From Photobacterium rosenbergii (lineage in GTDB: Bacteria > Pseudomonadota > Gammaproteobacteria > Enterobacterales > Vibrionaceae): 64,000 nt of DNA. The position numbers were made by a program, and so were the translations under genes. The stretch lies in contig NZ_PYMB01000001.1 of assembly GCF_003026455.1 (NCBI RefSeq), positions 1,240,001-1,304,000 on the forward strand. The letters run 5' to 3'. Shown in pieces: positions 15,967 to 25,268 of the stretch. Within the stretch, counting starts at the first letter, position 1. Every line of letters begins with the position of its first letter. The notes under the pieces were generated by a model. The model saw nothing but the letters and a program-made list of their open reading frames with translations, made no database searches and had not been told where the DNA came from.

Positions 15967-16290
15967 TTAGTACTTCAGGTACAACATTTTACGCAGTTTA
16001 TCGCAACGTACTTTATCCAGACGGTCGCCTAAGTAATCCCCATCTTCAGCAGCCTTTTTCATCAACAATGCTGTGGCTCGCTCGTTATCCGGTAATTTTT
16101 TGTACTCATCATATGTATGAAGTTTAAGAAGCTTGTACTTAGACTGCTGGCTCGACTGCGCCACATTGTCATAGCAATAGATCATCGCTCCCGCATTGGC
16201 ACCCACCTTTGCGGCATCTGAAACGGCATAGGCATTGCCGATAACAAACAACCAAGCTGAAGCTACGATAAGTGTCATCATTTTTTTCAT
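15967..16290 (-). CDS. Small exported protein of unknown function
   Basis: 107 residues with a clear signal peptide (MKKMMTLIVASAWLFVIGNAYA, cut after AYA), leaving about 85 residues. Two Cys (YCYDN and VRCDK) may form one disulfide. It is basic and helix-rich with no recognised domain. Upstream, AGGTGGGATAA on the minus strand gives a good ribosome site. It stands alone between the cyclase and the tRNA. Confidence 0.65.
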   Translation of the reverse strand: MKKMMTLIVASAWLFVIGNAYAVSDAAKVGANAGAMIYCYDNVAQSSQQSKYKLLKLHTYDEYKKLPDNERATALLMKKAAEDGDYLGDRLDKVRCDKLRKMLYLKY

Positions 16291-16460
16291 TTATCCCACC
16301 TGCATTTTCGATTCTTATGAAGCCCCAACGCACATGAGTCACGTACTTGAGGAGTCGCAGAGCGAAAATATCAAATACCAGATGACGGTTATTACCATAT
16401 GACGCCAACTAGTAGATAAAGGGGTTAAACGTGGCGGAGCGCCTAAACTCAACGCATACG

Positions 16461-16489
16461 AAAAAGGCCTTGTCTTGCGACAAGGCCTT
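16461..16489 (-). terminator. Rho-independent terminator of tRNA-Ser
   Basis: An 11-bp perfect stem, AAGGCCTTGTC / GACAAGGCCTT, with a TTGC/GCAA tetraloop, followed on the minus strand by a T run (the A run at 16461-16465). It lies 7 bases beyond the tRNA 3' end. Confidence 0.85.
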
Positions 16490-16495
16490 CGAATG

Positions 16496-16586
16496 TGGCG
16501 GAGAGATAGGGATTTGAACCCTAGATACGCTATTAACGTATGCCGGTTTTCAAGACCGGTGCTTTCAACCACTCAGCCATCTCTCC
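16496..16586 (-). tRNA. tRNA-Ser (anticodon UGA)
   Basis: On the minus strand the sequence begins GGAGAGATGGCTGAGTGG and ends ATCTCTCCGCCA, so the 7-8 bp acceptor stem closes perfectly and CCA is encoded. The anticodon stem CCGGT-CTTGAAA-ACCGG gives anticodon TGA. The long variable arm (CATACGTTAATAGCGTATC region) is the class II mark of tRNA-Ser. The T loop is GTTCAAATC. The length is 91 bases with CCA. It decodes UCN serine codons. Confidence 0.97.
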
Positions 16587-16694
16587 GTAAGTGCGGCGTA
16601 TAGTAATGTAGGATTTTCTTGTTGTAAACCCTACAAATAACCGAATGCTCAGTTAACCACCAATTTCGGTGTATTTATCGAAAATAGTGATTCA

Positions 16695-17609
16695 TTAGGC
16701 CACTGCATCGCGAATACGTCGGTAAACCGTCACTAAAAAAAGAACGACTGCACCACTGAACAAGCCTATTGCTGCATTGACAAACGCAGGCAACATAAGA
16801 GCGCCACCAGGAACCACCGCTGCTTGGTGGGTTAAATGTTCAATCAAAACATGCGAGTGCGGCATACTGTGCACCACAATGCCGCCGCCGACCAAAAACA
16901 TAGCAATGGTGCCAACGATGGCCAAGAACTTCATCAAGTAAGGGGCTGATTTTACCAAGGTCTCGCCGAAACCCCGCTTTAATGTGCCCGGGTCACTGGT
17001 TCGGACAAGGTAAAGACCACCATCATCCAGTTTAACGATGCCAGCAACCAAACCATAAACACCGATGGTCATACATAGGGCGATCACACTAACCACCAGC
17101 ACCTGGGTCAGCATGGCGGATTCCTGTACCGTACCCAGAGCGATCACAATAATCTCCGCAGAGAGGATAAAGTCCGTCCGGATTGCACCTTGTATTTTCT
17201 TTTTTTCAAAATCGGCAATATCTTGGGGGTTATCCAGTTGTTTAAGCTCTTCGTCCTCATGCGGCCTAGGGGGATGGAGCATTTTCTCCACCACTTTTTC
17301 AAAGCCTTCGAAACACAGAAACAAACCGCCAATGAGTAGCATCGGTGTGATAAGCCAAGGCGCAAAGGCGCTAATCAGCAGCGCAGTTGGCACCAGGATC
17401 AGCTTATTGCGAAACGACCCCTTGGCGACAGCCCACACCACAGGAATTTCACGCTCGGCACGTACCCCCGACACCTGCTGGGCGTTAAGCGCCAAGTCAT
17501 CTCCCAGCACCCCGGCGGTTTTGCGTGCCGCCACTTTGCTCATGACCGCCACATCATCGAGTACGGTGGCAATATCATCTAACAGAGTTAATAAGCTCGC
17601 TCCGGCCAC
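16695..17609 (-). CDS. DUF808 family inner membrane protein (YedI-like)
   Basis: 304 residues. N-terminal conserved cytosolic stretch (LLTLLDDIATVLDDVAVMSKVAARKTAGVLGDDLALNA), then about eight hydrophobic segments with the family's GGLFLCFEGFEKVVEK loop. This matches E. coli YedI/DUF808 over the full length. The role is unknown; a transport function has been suggested only by topology. No operon partner. Confidence 0.9.
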   Translation of the reverse strand: MAGASLLTLLDDIATVLDDVAVMSKVAARKTAGVLGDDLALNAQQVSGVRAEREIPVVWAVAKGSFRNKLILVPTALLISAFAPWLITPMLLIGGLFLCFEGFEKVVEKMLHPPRPHEDEELKQLDNPQDIADFEKKKIQGAIRTDFILSAEIIVIALGTVQESAMLTQVLVVSVIALCMTIGVYGLVAGIVKLDDGGLYLVRTSDPGTLKRGFGETLVKSAPYLMKFLAIVGTIAMFLVGGGIVVHSMPHSHVLIEHLTHQAAVVPGGALMLPAFVNAAIGLFSGAVVLFLVTVYRRIRDAVA

Positions 17610-17896
17610 TAATCACCTCTTTATCTTTATTGTACTGATTAACTGTAGTGAATATTTAACGGTTCTAGCCACCACGGAGAAGCAATCAAGAGACTGCCTC
17701 TGAATAAGAAATTCATTGAAGATCTCGCGGCATCGAGGATCCCCCGCTAGAATGTAACAAGATATTACCATTAATCAGCCTCTTGGCGAGATAGATATTA
17801 TTCAGCGATGACCTACTAATCGCTACTTTGGGAACTCTTTCAGTCACATTTCATTATCACGGAAGCTAGCTTACCTATTTGCGAGGTGACAGGCTT

Positions 17897-19060
17897 ATGG
17901 CGATTGCCATTGTCTTGATAGTGATAGTTGTGGCATCCATTGCCTTTCATTTCCTCAGCCCTTGGTGGTTGACGCCTGCTGCCTCAAACTGGGGCGAAAT
18001 TGACGATGCCTTCAACCTAACCTTGGTGATCACCGGTGCCTTTTTTATTGTCATCAACTTAATGATTGCCTGGTTCGTGTTCAAATACCGTCACCGCAAA
18101 GGCCACAAATCCACTTACCAACCAGACAACAAACGCCTCGAAGCTTGGCTTATTGGCTTAACTACTGTGGCGATAATCGGGCTATTGGCGCCCGGGCTAG
18201 TCGTTTATGGCAAATTCGTGGCTGTACCTGATGATGCCAAAGAAGTGGAAGTGGTTGGCGAGCAATGGAAATGGAGCTTTCGCTTCCCGGGAGAGGATAA
18301 CCAACTGGGCAAATCAGACGTGCGGTTTATCAGCCCAACTAACCCATTGGGGGTTGATCCTGATGACCCGGCTTCCAGCGATGACAAGATCATACTGACC
18401 CCCGAGCTGCACCTACCACTCTACTCACCCTACAAGGTATTGCTCAGATCCAAAGATGTCCTGCATGATTTCAATGTGCCGCAATTTCGCGCCAAGATGG
18501 ATATGGTGCCAGGTAGCGTGACTTACTTTTGGCTAACCCCCACCCAACGCGGCACCTTTGATATTTTATGCGCGGAACTGTGCGGTGTAGGCCACTTCAA
18601 TATGCGCGGCAGAGTGGTTGTAGAAGATGATGCCCAATTTGGCCGCTGGCTAGCCAAACAACCAACCTTTGCCCAAACCCAGCAACCTGCATCCGAAAGG
18701 GATGGACCCGTCACCGATCCGGTCGAACATGGTAAAACCCTGTCTGAAGTTAACGGCTGTATCGGTTGCCACAGTATCGATGGCAAACCCGGTGTCGGCC
18801 CTACTTGGCAAGGGTTATACGGCAAAACCGAAACCTTATCAGATGATACCCAAGTGCAGGTGGATGATGAGTATCTCAAAGCCGCTATTCTCAACCCCAA
18901 CGCTGAGGTCGTCAAAGGCTACCCAGCCATCATGCCTGCCTACCAATTTAGTGATGATGAACTGGACGCCATCATTGCATACATCAAGGCAGTTTCATCG
19001 CCACAGGTCGATTCTGACGCAGGCAATAACGAGAAAGAAAATAACGAGGGAGCAGAATAA
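17897..19060 (+). CDS. coxB: Cytochrome c oxidase subunit II with fused cytochrome c domain
   Basis: About 387 residues from ATG 17897 (GAGGTGA at 17883-17889); an upstream TTG at 17879 is unlikely. Two N-terminal membrane helices anchor a periplasmic cupredoxin domain with the CuA ligands HDFNVP and CxExCGVGHxxM (CAELCGVGHFNM). After a linker, a c-type cytochrome domain carries CIGCH and a distal Met (IMPAYQF). This is the caa3-type layout, in which electrons pass from a soluble or attached cytochrome c to CuA. The stop overlaps the start of subunit I. First gene of a five-gene oxidase operon. Confidence 0.93.
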   Translation: MAIAIVLIVIVVASIAFHFLSPWWLTPAASNWGEIDDAFNLTLVITGAFFIVINLMIAWFVFKYRHRKGHKSTYQPDNKRLEAWLIGLTTVAIIGLLAPGLVVYGKFVAVPDDAKEVEVVGEQWKWSFRFPGEDNQLGKSDVRFISPTNPLGVDPDDPASSDDKIILTPELHLPLYSPYKVLLRSKDVLHDFNVPQFRAKMDMVPGSVTYFWLTPTQRGTFDILCAELCGVGHFNMRGRVVVEDDAQFGRWLAKQPTFAQTQQPASERDGPVTDPVEHGKTLSEVNGCIGCHSIDGKPGVGPTWQGLYGKTETLSDDTQVQVDDEYLKAAILNPNAEVVKGYPAIMPAYQFSDDELDAIIAYIKAVSSPQVDSDAGNNEKENNEGAE

Positions 19061-20844
19061 TGTTTGAAACCAGCCCCTATGCCGTGAAAAAGCGTCCGCA
19101 GTCTTTCTGGACCAAATATGTCTGGAGCCAAGACCACAAGGTTATTGCTATCCAATACACACTCACTGCTATTGCCATGGGGATGATAGCGCTTGTGCTC
19201 TCTTGGATCATGCGATTGCAACTCGGCTTCCCCGGCAAATTCGACTTTATCGACGTCAATCTTTATTACCAGTCCATGACCCTGCACGGCATGATTATGG
19301 TGGTCTACCTGCTGACTGCCTTGTTCCTAGGTGGTTTCGGCAATTACCTTATCCCTTTGATGGTCGGTGCAAGGGATATGGTTTTCCCCTACCTCAACAT
19401 GCTCAGTTTCTGGTTTTACTTTCTTGCCTCACTTATTTTAGTCGCCAGCTTTTTTGTTACCGGCGGGCCGACTGGAGCCGGTTGGACGCTCTATCCGCCG
19501 CAAGCCATCATGCCCGGTACGCCCGGTACCGACTGGGGGATAGTACTGATGCTTATCTCGTTAGCGGTGTTCATTGTTGCCGCTACCATGGGTGGGCTTA
19601 ACTATGTCACCACGGTGCTGCAGGCCCGGACAGAGGGCATGACCCTATTACGCATGCCACTGACGGTATGGGGTATTTTCACCGCCTCTGCGATGGCACT
19701 ACTGGCCTTCCCTGCCTTGCTGGTCAGCGCGATCATGATGTTGTTCGATAAACTGCTGGGTTCAAGTTTTTTCATGCCCGCCATCTATTCGATGGGTCAG
19801 CAGGCCGGATACGACGGCGGTAGCCCGATCCTATTCCAGCACTTGTTCTGGTTCTTTGGCCACCCGGAAGTGTATATCGTGGCCCTGCCCGCATTCGGCA
19901 TTGTCTCTGATCTCATCAGTATCCATGCCCGCAAAAACATCTTCGGCTACAAAATGATGGTCTGGGCGATACTGGGTATTGCGGCTCTGAGTTTTATCGT
20001 ATGGGCCCACCATATGTATGTCAGTGGTATGAATCCCTATTTTGGTTTCTTTTTTGCCACTACTACGTTAGTCATTGCAGTTCCCACGGCAATCAAAGTC
20101 TATAACTGGCTGTTCACCCTCTGGCGCGGCGATATTCACCTCAGCCTGCCGATGCTTTTCGCTATCGCCTTTATGAGCAGCTTCATCATCGGCGGGCTAA
20201 CCGGTTTGTTCCTAGGTAACGTGATTGTCGATATCCCGCTCTCCGACACCTACTTTGTGGTGGCCCATTTCCACATGGTAATGGGGGTCTCACCTATTCT
20301 AGTTATCTTCGGTGGGATCTATCACTGGTACCCTAAGGTAACCGGTAGGATGATGAACCAAGCCATGGGGCATATTCATTTTTGGGTCACCTTCCTTGGC
20401 ACCTATGCTATTTACTTCCCGATGCACTACCTCGGCATCCTTGGCATGCCAAGGCGTTATTACAACTGGGATGATTACAGTTTCATCCCAGAATCTGCGC
20501 AATCGATGAATGCCTTTATCACTATTGCGGCACTGGTTGTCGGTGCAGCCCAGATCCTGTTCTTGGTGAACCTGTTCTGGAGCTGGAAATTGGGCAAGGT
20601 TGCTGACAGCAACCCGTGGAAAGCCACTTCGCTTGAATGGTTTACCCCAGACACGCCGCCCAAGCATGGGAATTGGGGAGAAGAACTCCCTGTCGTTTAC
20701 CGTTGGGCCTATGATTTCAGCGTTCCCGGTCATGACAAAGACTTCATTCCGCAAACACAGTCACCAGTAGCAGAGCCAACCACCGACTCATCAGGCGGAG
20801 GTGGTAGCGAATCGACGGCAAAGGCCGATAAGGAGCGATCATGA
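19060..20844 (+). CDS. coxA: Cytochrome c oxidase subunit I
   Basis: 594 residues, about 12 membrane helices. It binds low-spin heme and the heme-CuB centre. The CuB motif GHPEVYIVALPAFG (with the E and Y of A1-type oxidases), the HH pair in WAHHMYVSG, the K-channel PTAIKVYNW, and the heme His pair in VAHFHMVMG are all present, as is the D-channel entry GARDMVFPYLN. It reduces oxygen to water and pumps protons. The start codon overlaps the stop of subunit II (TAATG). The C-terminal tail is Ser/Gly-rich and charged (SSGGGGSES). It overlaps the next gene by four bases. Confidence 0.95.
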   Translation: MFETSPYAVKKRPQSFWTKYVWSQDHKVIAIQYTLTAIAMGMIALVLSWIMRLQLGFPGKFDFIDVNLYYQSMTLHGMIMVVYLLTALFLGGFGNYLIPLMVGARDMVFPYLNMLSFWFYFLASLILVASFFVTGGPTGAGWTLYPPQAIMPGTPGTDWGIVLMLISLAVFIVAATMGGLNYVTTVLQARTEGMTLLRMPLTVWGIFTASAMALLAFPALLVSAIMMLFDKLLGSSFFMPAIYSMGQQAGYDGGSPILFQHLFWFFGHPEVYIVALPAFGIVSDLISIHARKNIFGYKMMVWAILGIAALSFIVWAHHMYVSGMNPYFGFFFATTTLVIAVPTAIKVYNWLFTLWRGDIHLSLPMLFAIAFMSSFIIGGLTGLFLGNVIVDIPLSDTYFVVAHFHMVMGVSPILVIFGGIYHWYPKVTGRMMNQAMGHIHFWVTFLGTYAIYFPMHYLGILGMPRRYYNWDDYSFIPESAQSMNAFITIAALVVGAAQILFLVNLFWSWKLGKVADSNPWKATSLEWFTPDTPPKHGNWGEELPVVYRWAYDFSVPGHDKDFIPQTQSPVAEPTTDSSGGGGSESTAKADKERS

Positions 20845-21431
20845 GCAAATCAGTCGAAACACTGACCCAAGATCCCAACGCTCGCTACAGAAGCCAACTT
20901 CAGGCACCGACATCAACCGCCGTCTGGTTGCTTATCGCCGTTATCACTATGTTCTTTTTCCTATTTACGGTTGCTTACCGGATAAGGATGACGCTGCCTG
21001 ACTGGCAGCCTATCAGCGAACCTTGGCAACTCGCTGTCAGCACCGTGATGTTAGTCATGAGCTGCGTCACTATGCATCTGTGTTATCGCAAAGCGGCATT
21101 GCTTCCCTCATTGCGGGCGAACCATGCCTTGTTGGTGTGGACAGTCATTTTCACCTTCGGCTTTGTATTTAGCCAATTGTGGGCGTGGCAAGCCTTGCTA
21201 GAGGCTAACCTCGGCGTAGGCAGTTCTCCTGCCGCCAGCTTTTTCTACCTGCTGACCGGGTTGCATGGCTTGCACGTTCTCGGCGGGCTAATTGCCCTTA
21301 GTTGGGTCGTTTTCCACGCAGGGAGGGGGCATCACAATCAGCTCTATCCGGCCCTTCGGCTTTGCACCCGCTACTGGCATTTTTTATTGTTTGTATGGCT
21401 GTTTTTACTCGGCCTACTTCGTTTGACATAA
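20841..21431 (+). CDS. Cytochrome c oxidase subunit III-like protein, first copy
   Basis: 196 residues with five hydrophobic segments and the subunit III signature FFYLLTGLHGLHVLGGLIAL plus RYWHFLLFVWLFLLG. It starts ATGA-overlapped with the subunit I stop (4 bases), with AAGGAGCG upstream. Together with the next gene it makes two different subunit III proteins in one operon, as in the coxMNOP oxidase of Bradyrhizobium. It is shorter than classic subunit III (about 260 residues) and lacks the first two helices, as in many caa3-type oxidases. Confidence 0.88.
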   Translation: MSKSVETLTQDPNARYRSQLQAPTSTAVWLLIAVITMFFFLFTVAYRIRMTLPDWQPISEPWQLAVSTVMLVMSCVTMHLCYRKAALLPSLRANHALLVWTVIFTFGFVFSQLWAWQALLEANLGVGSSPAASFFYLLTGLHGLHVLGGLIALSWVVFHAGRGHHNQLYPALRLCTRYWHFLLFVWLFLLGLLRLT

Positions 21432-21446
21432 CGGGAGGTGTTCCCC

Positions 21447-22145
21447 ATGCCTCGTTCTGCTTATTCCGATGACCATCCAACTCACCATGCATGGGCATCA
21501 ATAGTCAATGATTACGCTGCCGACAAAGCAGTGTTCAAGGTCTCATCCAACAAAACGATGATGTGGATATTCCTGCTCAGCGATATCTTTGTCTTCGGCT
21601 GCTTCCTGGTCGGCTACATGGCGGTAAGGATGACCACCACCGAGCCTTGGCCCAGCCCGAGTGAAGTCTTTGCCCTGACTATTGCCGGGCATTCCATCCC
21701 ATTGGTACTGATTGCGATCATGACCTTCATCCTCATTACCAGCAGCGGCACCATGGCGATGGCCGTTAACTGTGGCTACCAAAACAAGCGGGGAGCAACC
21801 GCGTTACTGATGCTCATCACCGCCTTGCTCGGCCTCAGCTTTGTCGGTATGCAGGCATTCGAATGGAGCAAGCTTATAGAGGATGGTTTCCGGCCATGGG
21901 GGAACGAGGACGGTGCCGCACAATTCGGTGCCTGCTTTTTCATGATCACCGGTTTCCACGGCCTGCACGTGACGGTCGGTGTTATCTATCTACTGATCGT
22001 GGCGTGGAAAGTGTGGCGGGGAGACTATGAACGGCGGGGTAACACATCACAAGGAAATTACGAGATCGTCGAGATAGCTGGTTTGTACTGGCACTTCGTC
22101 GACCTTGTCTGGGTCTTTATCTTTGCGTTTTTCTATCTCTGGTAG
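21447..22145 (+). CDS. Cytochrome c oxidase subunit III, second copy
   Basis: 232 residues from ATG 21447, with GGGAGG at 21433-21438. Five helices; signature FFMITGFHGLHVTVGVIYLL and GLYWHFVDLVWVFIFAFFYLW, and an SSNKTMMWIFLLSDIFVFG first helix. It resembles the subunit III/NorE-type proteins more than the first copy does. Subunit III stabilises subunit I and oxygen entry. Why two versions are made is unclear; they could form a complex together, replacing the longer canonical subunit. Confidence 0.9.
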   Translation: MPRSAYSDDHPTHHAWASIVNDYAADKAVFKVSSNKTMMWIFLLSDIFVFGCFLVGYMAVRMTTTEPWPSPSEVFALTIAGHSIPLVLIAIMTFILITSSGTMAMAVNCGYQNKRGATALLMLITALLGLSFVGMQAFEWSKLIEDGFRPWGNEDGAAQFGACFFMITGFHGLHVTVGVIYLLIVAWKVWRGDYERRGNTSQGNYEIVEIAGLYWHFVDLVWVFIFAFFYLW

Positions 22146-22170
22146 CGAACTCCTGAAGGAGGACACGCAT

Positions 22171-22497
22171 ATGGCTAGCTCAACAAAAAACAACACCCAG
22201 CAAAAACACCCGATCAGCCTCTACTTGGGAATTTGGCTACTGCTTTTCGTACTCAGCGCACTGTCATATATGGTGGATTATTACCAGCTAGAAGGGTTTC
22301 TGCGCTGGAGCTTAATCTTAGTGTTCATGGCGCTGAAAGCGGGACTTATCGCCAGTATCTTCATGCACATGCTATGGGAGCGAATGGCCCTGGTCTGCAC
22401 GATATTCCTCCCACCGCTAGTGCTATTGGTGCTCGTCATCCTCATGGCGAGCGAAGCAGAGTATATCTTCGCCCTACGGGAGAGATTCTTTAGTTAG
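22171..22497 (+). CDS. Cytochrome c oxidase subunit IV (prokaryotic)
   Basis: 108 residues from ATG 22171, with a strong GAAGGAGGA at 22156-22164; the frame stays open upstream to 22105 but that part overlaps subunit III. Three membrane helices in the COX4_pro pattern (LLFVLSALSYMVDYY, LILVFMALKAGLIASIFMHM, LVLLVLVILM). It closes the oxidase operon. Its 3' end overlaps the convergent patatin gene by 8 bases. Confidence 0.88.
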   Translation: MASSTKNNTQQKHPISLYLGIWLLLFVLSALSYMVDYYQLEGFLRWSLILVFMALKAGLIASIFMHMLWERMALVCTIFLPPLVLLVLVILMASEAEYIFALRERFFS

Positions 22498-23665
22498 CAG
22501 ACAGCACTTCAGCTTCTGCTTTATAAAACTCTGGCAGTGATGGAGGAAGGGCCTGCCAAGCTCTCCCTTGCTCCATTTTTGCGTGGCTGTAATCAAAGAG
22601 ATCCGTCATAAATTCACTGCTGTAAGACGAAACATCTTCCGGTGCCTCAAAGTCATCATCAATATAAGCTAGGTTGAAATGAATCCCCTGCTGACGGGCG
22701 AAATGGTAAATATGTTCGACATCGCCAATCCCTTGATTAAGCAATAAAGTGTTAATTGCCCTTTCACTAATCTGACTCAACCGGGAGGACACTGGCTGGA
22801 ATTCCGATTTCAGGCTGCCGTTACGGATCACATAGAGGTTCTGTTCAATATCGACATCACGTAAGTCTACCCATGAAGGGGCAAAAAAGACCTGTCGTAC
22901 CACCCCGCCATCAACATGCAATTCGTCAAACTGTTGACCGCCTTGCTCGAATTCAATCTTTCTTGCTGGGAATGCACCCGGTATCGAACTGCTAGCAATA
23001 ATGATTTCTTGGATCAATGCTGTTGCCTGGGGAGTAGCATGCTCAGCGATCTGGCCGATATTCCAAAGAGAAAGCCGTTGGTTATCGATATTAGTGGTAC
23101 CGATCACCAAATGCCGCCCGGCCCTATTCTGCTCTGCAACTTCAGCCACTAAGTCATCAGTCACAATACGGCGGACTTTCTCCTCGAAAGGTGTGGTATC
23201 CAGCAGGGATTGGTTACGCACAAGCGAAAAGATATTTCTGAAATGGAATAAATCGGTGAAATCAGTTTCGGTGTAAAGCTCGGTCAGCACATCGTCATAA
23301 TCACTACCAAGGTATGCAAAGACAGAAACAATGGCTCCGGTAGAGATCCCGGTGACCACATCAAACTGTGGCCTGTCTCCCCGCTCTGTCCAAGCGGTCA
23401 AAATACCTGCAGAGAATGCACCATTGAAGCCGCCACCGGACAGGGCCAGATAATTTAGACTCTGCTTATCTTGGCTCTCTTCAATCCAGGTCTCGGTTTT
23501 ACTTTGAATCAAGCCGTTTAGCTCTGTGGGGTTATATTCGTCCCACATCCTGATCGCCTCAAATGAATGAGGCATCATTGTAAAAGTAACCGGATCGGGA
23601 TTACGCTCCGTGCTTGAGCACGCAGTGAGTACAACAGCCAACAATAAAGCACCAAAGCGCTGCAC
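22490..23665 (-). CDS. Patatin-like phospholipase lipoprotein
   Basis: 391 residues. Lipoprotein signal (LLLAVVLTACS), then a patatin domain (about residues 65-330): oxyanion loop GGGFNGAFSAG, nucleophile motif GISTG with Ser in VVTGISTGAIVS, and catalytic Asp in DGG (VDGGVV). Predicted to hydrolyse acyl esters of phospholipids at the envelope. The tail could be a C-terminal helix bundle. It is convergent with and overlaps the oxidase subunit IV gene, and no terminator separates them. Confidence 0.88.
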   Translation of the reverse strand: MQRFGALLLAVVLTACSSTERNPDPVTFTMMPHSFEAIRMWDEYNPTELNGLIQSKTETWIEESQDKQSLNYLALSGGGFNGAFSAGILTAWTERGDRPQFDVVTGISTGAIVSVFAYLGSDYDDVLTELYTETDFTDLFHFRNIFSLVRNQSLLDTTPFEEKVRRIVTDDLVAEVAEQNRAGRHLVIGTTNIDNQRLSLWNIGQIAEHATPQATALIQEIIIASSSIPGAFPARKIEFEQGGQQFDELHVDGGVVRQVFFAPSWVDLRDVDIEQNLYVIRNGSLKSEFQPVSSRLSQISERAINTLLLNQGIGDVEHIYHFARQQGIHFNLAYIDDDFEAPEDVSSYSSEFMTDLFDYSHAKMEQGRAWQALPPSLPEFYKAEAEVLSAN

Positions 23666-23774
23666 AATTTATTCCTCAAAATATAACTACGAAATATTGT
23701 ATGAGGAGTAGCTGTAAGGCGGCTGAATCAATTAGTAACGGAATCTATTAGATTCACACACATCGAAAAACAAA

Positions 23775-23805
23775 AAGCCCGCATAGACATATCCAATGCG
23801 GGCTT
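23775..23805 (-). terminator. Terminator of the nitroreductase gene
   Basis: AAGCCCGCAT / ATGCGGGCTT, 10-bp stem with an 11-nt loop, followed on the minus strand by a T run (TTTTTGTTTTT). Confidence 0.85.
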
Positions 23806-23824
23806 AGCGTCAGTCAACTATTAC

Positions 23825-24529
23825 TTAGAACCAAGATACAACCTGATCCATTTCACGGCGGGTCTTGGCAAACGGAGGCTCATCTTCACGGTAACCCAAA
23901 GCAACCATAACCGCTGGTTTGTATACTTTAGGATCAATACCAAAGTGCTGTTCCAGTACTTCAATGGTTTTATCCATTTCAAACCCTTCGATTGGGCATG
24001 AGTCGATACCAAGCAATGCCGCTGCAGTCATCACGTTACCCAGTGCAATATAAGCCTGGCGGGCTGACCATTCGGTAATTTGCTGCTCGCCTTCAATCTT
24101 GAAATCATGCTCTTGGAATTTCTGGAAAGCCTGATTGATAAAACCAATCACCTCTTCCGGCAACTTCTTCACTTCACGCATGTGTTGCTGTTGATATTCA
24201 GAGTTGTGCTTCATTGTTGCATCGGTATGGGCAAGGAAAATGACAAAATGGCTTGCCGTACCCAGCTGTCCTGCCGTGCCATTGAATGCACCGTTTGCAC
24301 CCCAGCTGAACTCACGGAACAGTTCGCGCTTCTCTGGTGACTGGACAACGAGGATCTGCCACGGTTCAAAGCCAAACGAGCTAGGTGACAAGCGTGCCGC
24401 TTCCAAAATGGTATTGAATTCGTCATCGCCGATCTTACGAGTAGGATCAAACACTTTCGTTGCGTGGCGAGAGTTGAATGCTTCTAGGATTTGCGCCTGA
24501 ACGTCTTGGGTTGGTTTGATATCTTTCAC
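23825..24529 (-). CDS. NAD(P)H nitroreductase (NfsB-like)
   Basis: 234 residues of the FMN-binding nitroreductase family. N-terminal RHATKVFDPTRKI (FMN phosphate contact), SPSSFGFEPWQILVV, and C-terminal GIDSCPIEGFE with ALGYREDEPP. NfsB-type enzymes reduce nitroaromatics and quinones with two electrons from NAD(P)H. The family's SxSSFGxQPW motif here is S-SFGFEPW. Single gene with its own terminator. The physiological substrate is unknown. Confidence 0.9.
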   Translation of the reverse strand: MKDIKPTQDVQAQILEAFNSRHATKVFDPTRKIGDDEFNTILEAARLSPSSFGFEPWQILVVQSPEKRELFREFSWGANGAFNGTAGQLGTASHFVIFLAHTDATMKHNSEYQQQHMREVKKLPEEVIGFINQAFQKFQEHDFKIEGEQQITEWSARQAYIALGNVMTAAALLGIDSCPIEGFEMDKTIEVLEQHFGIDPKVYKPAVMVALGYREDEPPFAKTRREMDQVVSWF

Positions 24530-24710
24530 TTTACTAGCCCTATTTCACTTCGTTATGGACAATTCTTCCCACACAGTATTTCAATCTGTCATCCTGTGCG
24601 GCTTGGTGGCTAGTTTGATGGTTTTAGCGTGAAGGAAAAAGGGTTAGAGGAGCCAATGACTTTGGTTCATTCTGTCCATAATTGTCATCAGGGGTATTTC
24701 CCCAAAAGAA

Positions 24711-24744
24711 AACCTCACACCAACATACTGTTAGGTGTGAGGTT
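24711..24744 (-). terminator. Terminator of the VOC protein gene
   Basis: AACCTCACACC / GGTGTGAGGTT, an 11-bp perfect stem with a 12-nt loop, followed on the minus strand by TTCTTTT. Confidence 0.8.
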
Positions 24745-24764
24745 GTGAAAGATAAAATGGCGAA

Positions 24765-25268
24765 TCAATTATAAGCCCCCGCAGAATAAGTTAGCTCATA
24801 GCTGTGTGAGTAAATCTCGAGGATATTGCCAAACGGGTCTTCCATGTAGATCATGCGGTAAGGTTTCTCTCCCGGGTAGTAATAACGCGGCTCTTTCATC
24901 CGTTTTTTGCCCCCGGCGGCCACCACTTTTTCTGCGAGTCCTTCGACATCGGGGTCCTGAACACAGAAATGGAAGATACCGGTTTTCCAGTACTCGAAAT
25001 TATCTTCGGGGTTCTCTTGGTTCTTGAACTCGAAGATCTCAACCCCTACCCGGTCTCCGGTCGAAAGGTGGGCGATACGAAAGCGCTCCCATCCCGCCCC
25101 GAATACATCGGTACACATTTCACCAATTGCGGAGTCGTCTTCGAGGATTTCAGTCGGCTCCATGATCAGATACCAACCCATAACTTCGGTATAAAATTTT
25201 ACTGCAGCATCGAGGTCCGGTACCGAGATACCGATGTGTGAAAAGGTACGTGGATAAGGGATCATCAT
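24765..25268 (-). CDS. VOC family (glyoxalase/bleomycin-resistance fold) protein
   Basis: 167 residues with paired beta-alpha-beta-beta-beta modules: FSHIGISVPDLDAAVKFYTEVMGW at the start and GIFHFCVQDPDVEGLAEKVVAAGG, then MIYMEDPFGNILEIYSHSYE. Metal ligands of the family could be H11, E near 101 and the C-terminal E of NILEIYSH. Such proteins include dioxygenases, isomerases and lactoylglutathione lyases; the substrate cannot be told. Single-gene unit with its own terminator. Confidence 0.85.
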   Translation of the reverse strand: MMIPYPRTFSHIGISVPDLDAAVKFYTEVMGWYLIMEPTEILEDDSAIGEMCTDVFGAGWERFRIAHLSTGDRVGVEIFEFKNQENPEDNFEYWKTGIFHFCVQDPDVEGLAEKVVAAGGKKRMKEPRYYYPGEKPYRMIYMEDPFGNILEIYSHSYELTYSAGAYN

